Shown here in pieces: positions 34,214-41,270 of a DNA stretch of 64,000 bases. Every line of letters starts with the position of its first letter. Positions within the stretch are counted from its first letter, which is position 1. The stretch is from Geothrix oryzisoli. Its GTDB lineage: Bacteria > Acidobacteriota > Holophagae > Holophagales > Holophagaceae. Location: contig NZ_JAKZLB010000003.1 of assembly GCF_022808865.1 (NCBI RefSeq), positions 253,875-317,874 on the forward strand. Direction: 5' to 3'. The notes under the pieces are model-generated. The model had not been told where the DNA came from and did not search any database. It worked only from the letters and a program-made list of their open reading frames with translations. Position numbers and translations under genes: made by a program.

Positions 34214-34846
34214 ATGAGCAAGGTATTTGTGAACATCGCGCTTAGCCTCGATGGCTACATGGCGCCGGAAGGAATGACCATGGAGAACCCCGCGTATAAG
34301 AACTGGGGTGCCAAGTGGGGTGCGCTGATGGCTTGGCTCATCAATCAACAGTACTTTCGCGAGAACCTCCTCAAGCTCGAATCAGGAGGAGAAACCGGAC
34401 CGGTCAATGACCTGGTTCGCAGGACCACCGAGCGCATCGGTGCCAACATCATGGGCAAGCGGATGTTCGACCAAGGCGAGCGCGCCTGGCCAGAAGAGGC
34501 TCCGTTTCACACACCGGTATACGTTCTTACCAATGAGAAACGCGAGCCCTGGATGCGCCCCGGTGGCACGACCTTTTTCTTCGTCAATGAAGGGCCAGAG
34601 CGCGCCCTAGAACTGGCTCGGGAATCCGCAGGCAGTCGTGATATTCGTGTCGCGGGTGGACCGGATGTGATCCAGCAGTATCTGAACCTAGGTGTCGTTG
34701 ATGAGCTGGAAATCGCCTTGGCACCCGTGTTTTTCGGCGGCGGGCGGCGTCTCTTCGAGAACCTAAGCGAGCCTGGGCCGCAGTTTCGCATAGACAAGGT
34801 TCTTGATGGTCCAGCCGCCACACACCTGCGCTATGTCCGTCAGTGA
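34214..34846 (+). CDS. dihydrofolate reductase-like (RibD C-terminal domain) protein
   Basis: A 210-residue member of the RibD-C/DHFR superfamily. Motifs: MSKVFVNIALSLDGYMA at the start, ANIMGKRMFDQGERAWPEEA, the cofactor loop RVAGGPDVIQQYLNLG and LAPVFFGGGRRLFENL. These NADPH-binding proteins (YyaP/YwjB-like) are often not true folate enzymes, so activity is unknown. GC content and codon use are visibly lower than in its neighbours, which argues for recent transfer. It is flanked by a murB tail fragment on one side and the intact murB tail on the other. SD GAGAGGA precedes the ATG. Confidence 0.88.
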   Translation: MSKVFVNIALSLDGYMAPEGMTMENPAYKNWGAKWGALMAWLINQQYFRENLLKLESGGETGPVNDLVRRTTERIGANIMGKRMFDQGERAWPEEAPFHTPVYVLTNEKREPWMRPGGTTFFFVNEGPERALELARESAGSRDIRVAGGPDVIQQYLNLGVVDELEIALAPVFFGGGRRLFENLSEPGPQFRIDKVLDGPAATHLRYVRQ

Positions 34847-34851
34847 GGGCG

Positions 34852-34902
34852 GCCTAACCCCGCTTAACTGGCCATCAGATCTCGAGGCGCTGGCCGTTGG
34901 AA
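34852..34902. other. possible degenerate integron attC-like site
   Basis: Right after the DHFR-like stop come GCCTAAC (34852-34858) and GCTTAAC (34862-34868), both fitting the attC RYYYAAC core. An imperfect stem AAC-T-GGCC (34866-34873) pairs with GGCCGTT (34892-34898) with one bulged base. The end GTTGGAA (34896-34902) matches GTTRRRY except for the last base. It stops one base short of the murB stop codon. Only about 50 bases long and imperfect, so this is a suggestion, not an identification. Confidence 0.3.
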
Positions 34903-34903
34903 A

Positions 34904-35797
34904 TCAAGGGTGCTCCCGCCAGATCTCCACTTCGGGTTCCAGCTCCACGCCATGCCTTTCCCGCACCCTCGTTCGCACCTGTTCCATCAGTTCCGCGAAC
35001 TCGGCGGCGGTGGCATGGCCGTGGTTGATGAGGAAGTTGGCGTGCTCGGAGCTCACCTCCGCATCGCCCACGCGCAGGCCCTTGAGGCCCGCCTGGTCGA
35101 TGAGGCGGCCGGCGCTCCCGCCCGGAGGGTTCTTGAAGATGCAGCCGGCATTGCGCTTCGACAGGGGCTGACTGGTGCCGCGCTTGGCCCGGTACTCCGC
35201 TACCTGGGCGCGGATGGCGGTGGGATCGCCCTCCGCCAGCTGGGCCGTGGCCGACAGGACCACACGGCCCCCGGTGAGGAAGCTCCAGCGGTACTTGAAC
35301 TCGCCGGGGTCGGGGGCCTTCTCCACCAGGTCGCCATCGGGGGTGAGGAAGCGGTAGCGCGCCAGCACATTCACCCACTCGCGGCCGTAGGCCCCGGCGT
35401 TCATGCGGATGGCACCGCCCAGCGAGCCCGGAATCCCGCTGGCGAACTCCAGGCCCGACAATCCCGCGGCGGCGGCGGCCTCGGCCAGGGCGATGTGGCC
35501 GTGGCTGGCGGGCGCCGTGAGCTGCGTGCCGTCGCGCTGGACGGTCTTCGGCAGGGCGAGGCGCAGGACCGGGGTCTCGACATTCCCCAGCACCACCAGG
35601 TTCGAGCCGCCGCCCAGCACCCGCCAGGGCAGGCCCTCCCGGGCGCAGGCGCGCACGAAGGCCTGGGCCTCGGCTTCCGTGGTGGGCTCGAAGAGCCAGC
35701 GGCAGACGCCTCCGACGCCCAGCGTGGTCAGGCGTGCGAAGGGCACGCCCTGGCGGTGGGGGACCTTCAGCAGATCATCGGGCAGGGGGCGCGTCAT
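34904..35797 (-). CDS. murB: UDP-N-acetylenolpyruvoylglucosamine reductase
   Basis: FAD enzyme of peptidoglycan precursor synthesis, making UDP-MurNAc with NADPH. 297 residues. Seen: LTTLGVGGVCRWL, LGGGSNLVV, FASGIPGSLGGAIRMNAGAYG (FAD-binding), YRWSFL (catalytic Tyr region), KRNAGCIFKNP with the Ser/Cys acid site, and ELEPEVEIW at the end. It reads in the same direction as ftsQ-ftsA-ftsZ but is separated from ftsQ by 2.7 kb of oppositely oriented genes. The upstream neighbour on this strand is a TetR gene, not murC. Confidence 0.96.
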   Translation of the reverse strand: MTRPLPDDLLKVPHRQGVPFARLTTLGVGGVCRWLFEPTTEAEAQAFVRACAREGLPWRVLGGGSNLVVLGNVETPVLRLALPKTVQRDGTQLTAPASHGHIALAEAAAAAGLSGLEFASGIPGSLGGAIRMNAGAYGREWVNVLARYRFLTPDGDLVEKAPDPGEFKYRWSFLTGGRVVLSATAQLAEGDPTAIRAQVAEYRAKRGTSQPLSKRNAGCIFKNPPGGSAGRLIDQAGLKGLRVGDAEVSSEHANFLINHGHATAAEFAELMEQVRTRVRERHGVELEPEVEIWREHP

Positions 35798-35821
35798 CGG
35801 GTCCAGTATGGACTCATGGCC

Positions 35822-36397
35822 TCATGGGCCGGCAGGGGGCCGGAGGGAGGCCAGCACCATCTCGAGCAGCCCGTCGATCATGGCGCGAAGCTCGTCGGCA
35901 TCCCTGGCGGACTCCTTGAAGCCATGGACGGCACGGGTGAGGACCCGGGCGATCTGCTCGGGAGGGAGGGCTTTCGCCGGGGCGCTCGCGCTCAAGGGCG
36001 CGAGGATGCCCACCAGCTCGGCCTCGAAGGCCGCGATGGCCTGGTCGATGGCCTCCCTGGCGAAGGCGAGGCCGCCGTGGAGGGGCTCGCGCAGTTCCGG
36101 TGAGGCCTCGAAGAACCCGAAGGGACGCACGGCCCAGAGGTCGAAGGCGAAGCGGAGCTTCTCCAGGGGAGTGGGGTGGGCGTCCAGGCCCTGCCGGATC
36201 TCCTCCAGCGTGCGGGCGGTGAAGGCGCGGAGGACGGCCTCGAAGACCTCCTCCTTGTTGCAGAAGACCAGGTAGAGGGCCGGCCGGGACATGCCTGCGG
36301 CGGTCGCGAGGTCGCCCATGGTGGTCCGCCGGTAGCCGAACCGCAGGAACACGGATTCGGCGGCCGCCAGCACCCGGGCCTTCTTCTCGTTTCCCAT
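35822..36397 (-). CDS. TetR/AcrR-family transcriptional regulator
   Basis: A 191-residue repressor with an N-terminal helix-turn-helix: KARVLAAAESVFLRFGYRRTTMGDLATAAGMSRPALYLVFCNKEEVF. The C-terminal ligand domain is not recognisable further. It diverges from the SDR gene across a 90-base AT-rich region with two inverted repeats, so it most likely represses itself and the SDR-lactamase-reductase genes. Confidence 0.92.
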   Translation of the reverse strand: MGNEKKARVLAAAESVFLRFGYRRTTMGDLATAAGMSRPALYLVFCNKEEVFEAVLRAFTARTLEEIRQGLDAHPTPLEKLRFAFDLWAVRPFGFFEASPELREPLHGGLAFAREAIDQAIAAFEAELVGILAPLSASAPAKALPPEQIARVLTRAVHGFKESARDADELRAMIDGLLEMVLASLRPPAGP

Positions 36398-36407
36398 GAA
36401 AAGAGTG

Positions 36408-36466
36408 TTGACAATATTTGTCCGATTGTCAATATTGGCTTTCTGACATTATTGGTCAATATGTCA
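36408..36466. promoter_or_regulatory. overlapping divergent promoters and inverted-repeat operators for TetR/SDR
   Basis: Plus strand: TTGACA (36408-36413), 17 bases, AATATT (36431-36436). Minus strand: TTGACC (36459-36454), 17 bases, the same AATATT, which is palindromic. Over these lie two inverted repeats: TTGACAAT/ATTGTCAA (36408-36415 and 36425-36432) and TGACAT/ATGTCA (36444-36449 and 36461-36466). A dimeric TetR protein bound here would block both promoters. Confidence 0.65.
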
Positions 36467-36486
36467 AATTCATCATGGAGAACGAC

Positions 36487-37404
36487 ATGGCGCAAAATGA
36501 TTGGACCTGGGCCCAGATCCCCGATCAGACCGGTCGGGTGGCGGTGGTCACCGGGGCCACCTCCGGCACCGGCTTCGAGGCGGCCCGCATCCTGGCGGCC
36601 TGTCGGGCCACGGTGGTCCTGGCCTGCCGGAACCTGCCCAAGGCCGAGGGGGCCGCGCAGCACATCCGGGCGCTGCATCCCGGCGCCCGGGTCGAGGTCC
36701 AGGCCCTGGATCTGGCCTCCCTGGCCTCCGTACGGACGGCGGCTGCGAACCTCCTCGCGCGGTTCGATCGGCTGGACCTGCTCCTCAACAACGCCGGCGT
36801 GATGGTCCCGCCCTACGGGAAGACCGAGGACGGGTTCGAGCTGCAGATCGGAACGAACCACTTCGGGCCCTTCGCGTTGACCGGCCTCCTGCTGGGGCGA
36901 CTGCTGGCCACCCCGGGTTCCCGCGTGGTGACCATGAGCAGCGGGGCCCACCGGATGGGCCGCATCTACGCCGATGACATGCACTTCGACGGCGGCTACC
37001 GGGCCTGGGCCGCCTACGGCCAGTCGAAGCTGGCCAACCTCCTCTTCGCCTATGAGCTGCAGCACCGCCTGGCGGCGGCCGGTTTGCCGACGCGTTCCGT
37101 GGCCGCCCATCCCGGCTGGGCGAGGACGGAACTCCAGCGCCACGCCGGCTGGATCCGCTGGCTCCGGACGGCGGGCCTGGAGACCCTGCTGAGCCAGGAC
37201 GCCTTCGGCGGGGCCCAGCCGCTGCTGCGGGCCGCCACAGATCCCTCCGTGACGGGGGGCGAGTACTTCGGGCCTTCGGGCTTCCAGGAGATGAAGGGAG
37301 CCCCGGTGAGGGTCCGGTCCAACGCCCTCTCCCAGGACAGGGGCCTCCAGCGCTGGATGTGGCGGCACTCCGAGCAGAGCACGGGGGTGGTCTATCCGAT
37401 CTGA
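36487..37404 (+). CDS. short-chain dehydrogenase/reductase (retinol dehydrogenase-like)
   Basis: A 305-residue classical-type SDR. The cofactor site reads VTGATSGTGFEAA (TGxxxGxG; Thr instead of the common Ile), then LLNNAGVM, the catalytic Ser in TMSSGAH, and YGQSKLAN. The YGQSK motif and length match the retinol dehydrogenase/protochlorophyllide-reductase-like group, but the substrate is unknown. Start MAQNDW is preferred because GGAG is six bases upstream. Likely under control of the divergent TetR. Confidence 0.92.
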   Translation: MAQNDWTWAQIPDQTGRVAVVTGATSGTGFEAARILAACRATVVLACRNLPKAEGAAQHIRALHPGARVEVQALDLASLASVRTAAANLLARFDRLDLLLNNAGVMVPPYGKTEDGFELQIGTNHFGPFALTGLLLGRLLATPGSRVVTMSSGAHRMGRIYADDMHFDGGYRAWAAYGQSKLANLLFAYELQHRLAAAGLPTRSVAAHPGWARTELQRHAGWIRWLRTAGLETLLSQDAFGGAQPLLRAATDPSVTGGEYFGPSGFQEMKGAPVRVRSNALSQDRGLQRWMWRHSEQSTGVVYPI

Positions 37405-37420
37405 CCGTCTCCGCAAAACC

Positions 37421-38551
37421 GTGGCCCTGCTCTTTGCCGCTGCGGTAGCCGGGGGCTTCTGGGCCGCCGGTTCCTCTCTCGATCTGACAAGGAGTCCCCG
37501 CATGGAACGATCCCCGCAATGGCGCGATGGGCGCTTCCGCAACCCCCAGCCTCTTTGGAACGACATGAGAGGGGCCATCGGCAGCCTCTTCCGGCGGGAC
37601 CGGCATTCAACGCCCCGGGAGCCCCTGCCCGTGGCGCGTCCCACCCGCGCCGACCTGGATGCGGCCGCTCCCTCGGGCCTGCGGGCCACCTGGCTGGGCC
37701 ACTCCACGGTGTACCTGATGGTGGACGGCACGCGCATCCTCACGGATCCCATGTGGGGCCGGCGGGCCTCGCCGGTGGTCTGGGCCGGGCCGCGCCGCTT
37801 CTACGCGCCCCTCATCCCCCTGGATGAGGTGCCCGTACCCCAGGTGGTGGCCATCTCCCACGACCACTACGACCACCTGGACGAGGGCACCCTGCGCCGC
37901 CTGAAGGACTGGGACACGCGCTTCGTGGTACCCCTGGGCGTGGGGGCGCGTCTCGCGCGCTGGGGCGTGCCCGTGGTCCGCATCACGGAGCTCGACTGGT
38001 GGGAGTCGGTGCGCGTGGGCGACTTGGAGGTGGTGCTCACGCCGGCCCGCCATGCCTCGGGTCGGGGCCTGCGGGACAAGGACCGGACGCTCTGGGGTGG
38101 CTTCGCCTTTCTCGGTCCCCGGCACCGGGTCTACTTCTCCGGCGACACGGGGATGTTCCCGGGCCTGGCGGACATCGGCGAGCGCCTGGGACCCTTCGAT
38201 CTCACCATGATCGAGGCCGGCGCCTACAACCCGGCCTGGCCGGACTGGCACCTGGGCCCGGAGCAGGCGGTGGCGGCCCACCGGATGGTCCGGGGCCGCG
38301 TGCTCCTGCCCATCCACTGGGGCCTCTTCGACCTGGCCGCCCATGGCTGGACCGAGCCCGTAGAGCGGGTGCTGGCGGCGGCGGGACCAGCGGGCGCCAC
38401 CGTGGCGCTGCCCCGGCCCGGGGAGGGCTTCGAGCCTGAGGCACCGCCCCACCAGCGCTGGTGGCCCACGCTGCCCTGGAAGACCGGGGCGGAGGTCCCC
38501 ATCCGTGCCACGCTGGATGGGCGGCCCGCTGTCCAGGGAGGTCTGCCATGA
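37421..38551 (+). CDS. membrane-anchored metallo-beta-lactamase-fold hydrolase (UlaG/NAPE-PLD-like)
   Basis: A 376-residue MBL-fold hydrolase starting at GTG 16 bases after the SDR stop. The N-terminus VALLFAAAVAGGFWAAG is a signal or anchor helix. The zinc motif is ISHDHYDHLD, with further ligands in LTPARHASGRG, YFSGDTG and LPIHWGLF. The long N-terminal region with HSTVYLMVDGTRILTDPMW and the family pattern resemble NAPE-hydrolysing phospholipase D and UlaG-type lactonases; substrate not predictable. Its stop overlaps the next gene (ATGA). Confidence 0.88.
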   Translation: MALLFAAAVAGGFWAAGSSLDLTRSPRMERSPQWRDGRFRNPQPLWNDMRGAIGSLFRRDRHSTPREPLPVARPTRADLDAAAPSGLRATWLGHSTVYLMVDGTRILTDPMWGRRASPVVWAGPRRFYAPLIPLDEVPVPQVVAISHDHYDHLDEGTLRRLKDWDTRFVVPLGVGARLARWGVPVVRITELDWWESVRVGDLEVVLTPARHASGRGLRDKDRTLWGGFAFLGPRHRVYFSGDTGMFPGLADIGERLGPFDLTMIEAGAYNPAWPDWHLGPEQAVAAHRMVRGRVLLPIHWGLFDLAAHGWTEPVERVLAAAGPAGATVALPRPGEGFEPEAPPHQRWWPTLPWKTGAEVPIRATLDGRPAVQGGLP

Positions 38552-39237
38552 AGGTCCTGCTCTTCGGCGCGACGGGCATGATCGGCCAGGGCGTGCTGCG
38601 TGAGTGCCTGGGGGATCCCGGTGTCAGCCAGGTGGTGGCCCTCGTGCGGAAGCCCTCGGGCCAAGCCCGCCCCAAACTCCGGGAGATCGTCCACGATGAC
38701 TTCTTCGACTATGGGGCGGTGGAGCCGGACCTCACCGGACTGGACGCCTGCTTCTTCTGCCTGGGGGTGTCGGCAGCGGGGCTGTCGGAGGCCGAGTACC
38801 AGCGCCTGACCCACGACCTCACCCTGGCGGCGGCGACGACGCTGGCCCGGCTCAACCCGGCCATGACCTTCGTCTATGTGTCCGGCGCCGGGACGGACAG
38901 CACCGAGCAGGGCCGCACCATGTGGGCACGGGTGAAGGGGCGGACGGAAAACGCCCTGCGACGCCTGCCCTTCCGTGGCGTCTACCTCTTCCGCCCTGGA
39001 CTCATCCAGCCCCTCCACGGCATCCGGTCGCGGACGGGCTGGTACCAGGCCGTCTACATCGTACTGGGGCCCGCCTTCCCGCTGCTGCGACGGCTGTTCC
39101 CGAGGGCCATCCTCACCACGGAGGAACTGGGCCGGGCCATGCTCCGCGTGGCGCGGGACGGGGCACCGACGGCGGTCCTCGAAGCCGCCGACCTCATCGC
39201 CCTGGGGGCGCCTCCAGCTCCAGCAGCCGCGCCTTGA
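38548..39237 (+). CDS. NAD(P)-binding Rossmann protein, NmrA/epimerase-like
   Basis: A 229-residue atypical SDR. MKVLLFGATGMIGQGVLREC holds the nucleotide-binding GATGxxG. A later FVYVSGAGTD and RVKGRTENALRRLPF resemble oxidoreductase HTATIP2/YbjT-like proteins. The usual YxxxK is replaced by a VKGRTE-type segment. Translationally coupled to the MBL gene. Its 3' end overlaps the opposing ogt gene by 44 bases, which is long for convergent genes. Confidence 0.85.
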   Translation: MKVLLFGATGMIGQGVLRECLGDPGVSQVVALVRKPSGQARPKLREIVHDDFFDYGAVEPDLTGLDACFFCLGVSAAGLSEAEYQRLTHDLTLAAATTLARLNPAMTFVYVSGAGTDSTEQGRTMWARVKGRTENALRRLPFRGVYLFRPGLIQPLHGIRSRTGWYQAVYIVLGPAFPLLRRLFPRAILTTEELGRAMLRVARDGAPTAVLEAADLIALGAPPAPAAAP

Positions 39238-39673
39238 CCTCCGGCGATCCGAAGGCGCTCCAGCCGCCGGGGCCATCCGAGGCCACCACGCGATGGCAGG
39301 GCACGAGGATGAGGATGGGGTTCACCTTCACGGCCTGGCCCACGGCCCGGGCGGCGCCGGGCTGGCCCGCCAGCAGGGCCACCTCGCCGTAGGTGAGCGT
39401 CTGCCCGGGTGCGGTGGCATGAAGCACCTCGGCCACGCGGCGCTGGAAGGGGGTGAGATCCGAGAGATCCAGCGGGATGCCCCGAAGGTCCTGTGGCTGG
39501 CCCGCCAGGTGGGCCATGAGCCGCCGCACGGCTTCCAATACCCAGGCCGGGGCCTTCCGGGCCTCCTCGCGGTCGGGAGTGTCCGTGAAGCGCAGCAGGC
39601 AGACGCCCGCCGGCGTCCAGCCCAGGCGGAGCCGCCCCAGGGCGGTGGCGAAGGTGAGGGCATGGACCGGCAT
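39194..39673 (-). CDS. ogt: methylated-DNA--protein-cysteine methyltransferase
   Basis: Suicide DNA-repair protein removing alkyl groups from O6-alkylguanine. 159 residues. The C-terminal domain has TPFQRRVAEVLHATAPGQTLTYGEVA, the helix-turn-helix ARAVGQAVKVNPILILVPCHRVV with the acceptor Cys in PCHRV, and the usual GGWSAFG. The N-terminal domain is short. It diverges from ruvX with only 17 bases between start codons. Confidence 0.94.
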   Translation of the reverse strand: MPVHALTFATALGRLRLGWTPAGVCLLRFTDTPDREEARKAPAWVLEAVRRLMAHLAGQPQDLRGIPLDLSDLTPFQRRVAEVLHATAPGQTLTYGEVALLAGQPGAARAVGQAVKVNPILILVPCHRVVASDGPGGWSAFGSPEVKARLLELEAPPGR

Positions 39674-39690
39674 GGGGCTAGGATGGCACC

Positions 39691-40128
39691 ATGCGCTGGC
39701 TTGCCCTCGACCACGGCACGAAGAAGATCGGCCTCGCCTTCTCGGACGAGCTGGAGATCCTGGCCTCGCCCTTCGAGGTGTGGCCCCAGGAGGACGAGCG
39801 CACGCTGGACCGGCTCGCGAGGCTCTGCCGGGCGGAGGGCGTGCAGGCCCTCTGCGTGGGCCTGCCCCGCCACAAGGACGGCGCGGAGAGTGCCACGGCG
39901 CCCGCCGCCCGGGCCTTCGGCGAGGCCCTGGCGGCCCGCACGGGCCTGCCCCTGCGCTTCGTGAACGAGCATCTCAGCAGCGCCGAGGCCGAGCGTCTCC
40001 TGCGGGAGCGGGGCGTGAAGCCGGACAAGCGCAAGCTCCTGCTCGACGCCGCCGCGGCGGCCGTCATCCTGAACGAGCTGCTGGAGGACCGGCGGGCCAA
40101 GGGGATCTCCGCCGGCCGCCTGGACTGA
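39691..40128 (+). CDS. ruvX: Holliday junction resolvase-like RuvX (YqgF)
   Basis: RNase H-fold nuclease family protein involved in 16S pre-rRNA 5' processing and implicated in recombination. 145 residues. ALDHGTKKIGLAFSDE carries the first catalytic Asp, VGLPRHKDG and FVNEHLSSAEAE the second acidic site, and LDAAAAAVILNELL the last Asp. SD AGGA lies in the short gap to ogt. Confidence 0.93.
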   Translation: MRWLALDHGTKKIGLAFSDELEILASPFEVWPQEDERTLDRLARLCRAEGVQALCVGLPRHKDGAESATAPAARAFGEALAARTGLPLRFVNEHLSSAEAERLLRERGVKPDKRKLLLDAAAAAVILNELLEDRRAKGISAGRLD

Positions 40129-40149
40129 TCCCCATCACGGGAGGAAACC

Positions 40150-41028
40150 ATGCGAGTCGCATTCCTGGGCCTGGGACGGATGGGCGATCCCATGGCGCGT
40201 CGGCTGGTGGGCGCCTTCGAACTGTCGGTCTTCAACCGGGACATGGCCCGGGCCCGCCCCTTCGCGGCCCTCGGGGTGCGGGTCGCAGGCTCCGTGCGCG
40301 AGGCGGTGGAAGGCGCCGAGGTGGCCATCACCATGCTTTCGGACGACGCCGCGGAAGAGGCTATCACCTTCGGTCCCGGTGGCCTGTTGGAGACGCTGGC
40401 CCCTGAGGCCGTCCACGTCTCCATGAGCACCATCGGCATCGCGGCCTCCGCGCGGCTGGGCGAGGCCCATGCCGAGGCCGGGCAGGGCTTCGTCGCAGCG
40501 CCGGTCTTCGGTCGCCCGCCCGCGGCGGCCTCGGGCCAGCTCTGGCTATTGGCCGCCGGTCCCGACGACCAGGTGGCCCGGTGCCAGCCCCTGTTCCAGG
40601 TCCTGGGCCAGGGCGTCTTCCCGCTGGGGGGACGGGCCTCCACGGCGCACGCCATGAAGCTGGCGGGCAACGGCCTCCTCGTCACGGCCGTGGAGGCCCT
40701 CAGCGAGGCGTTCGCCTTCGGTGAGAAGGCGGGGGTGCCGCCGGAGACTACCCTGAAGATCCTCAACACCGCCCTCCTGAAGTCCCCCCTGGCGGATGCC
40801 TACGGAGGCGCCGTGGTGCGGGGCGACTTCGAGCCTGCGGGCTTCGCCCTGCGCCTGGGGCTGAAGGACGTGAGCCTCGCCCTCCGCGCGGCCGAGGCCT
40901 ACCAGGCGCCCATGCCCATCGCCAGCCTCCTGCGGGACCGGCTCCTGGCGGCCGTGGCCAAGGGCTATGGGGACCAGGATCTGGCGGCGCTCTCCCGCAT
41001 CAGCCGCGAGGACGCAGGCCTGGCCTGA
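40150..41028 (+). CDS. NAD(P)-dependent beta-hydroxyacid dehydrogenase (3-hydroxyisobutyrate dehydrogenase family)
   Basis: A 292-residue two-domain oxidoreductase. The N-terminus VAFLGLGRMGDPMARRL is the dinucleotide site, MSTIGIAASARLGEAH is the substrate loop, and the catalytic Lys is in AHAMKLAGNGLLV. GLYR1/garR/YfjR-type relatives reduce small 3-hydroxy or 2-keto acids; the substrate is not evident. SD GGGAGGA is well placed. It follows ruvX by 21 bases and may share its transcript. Confidence 0.92.
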   Translation: MRVAFLGLGRMGDPMARRLVGAFELSVFNRDMARARPFAALGVRVAGSVREAVEGAEVAITMLSDDAAEEAITFGPGGLLETLAPEAVHVSMSTIGIAASARLGEAHAEAGQGFVAAPVFGRPPAAASGQLWLLAAGPDDQVARCQPLFQVLGQGVFPLGGRASTAHAMKLAGNGLLVTAVEALSEAFAFGEKAGVPPETTLKILNTALLKSPLADAYGGAVVRGDFEPAGFALRLGLKDVSLALRAAEAYQAPMPIASLLRDRLLAAVAKGYGDQDLAALSRISREDAGLA

Positions 41029-41270
41029 GGGGCCTGGCGACCCGGTTGCGTCTTATTTTGCCGATCTGGGGCCAGGACGGGTGACGGTTTTCTTATGTGA
41101 GCGGCCGGGCGAACCGATGCATGATGGGTCGCACGGAGACGGTCTCCAGGTTGCCCTGGAAGCCTCGCCTCCCACTCCAGGGGTCCAGGCATGGCCACTT
41201 CCCCCAGCGCGCTCCGTCCCGGCTTCCGGAAGGCGGCCCCCGGTCCGGGGACCCTGGAGGGATCCCGGCC

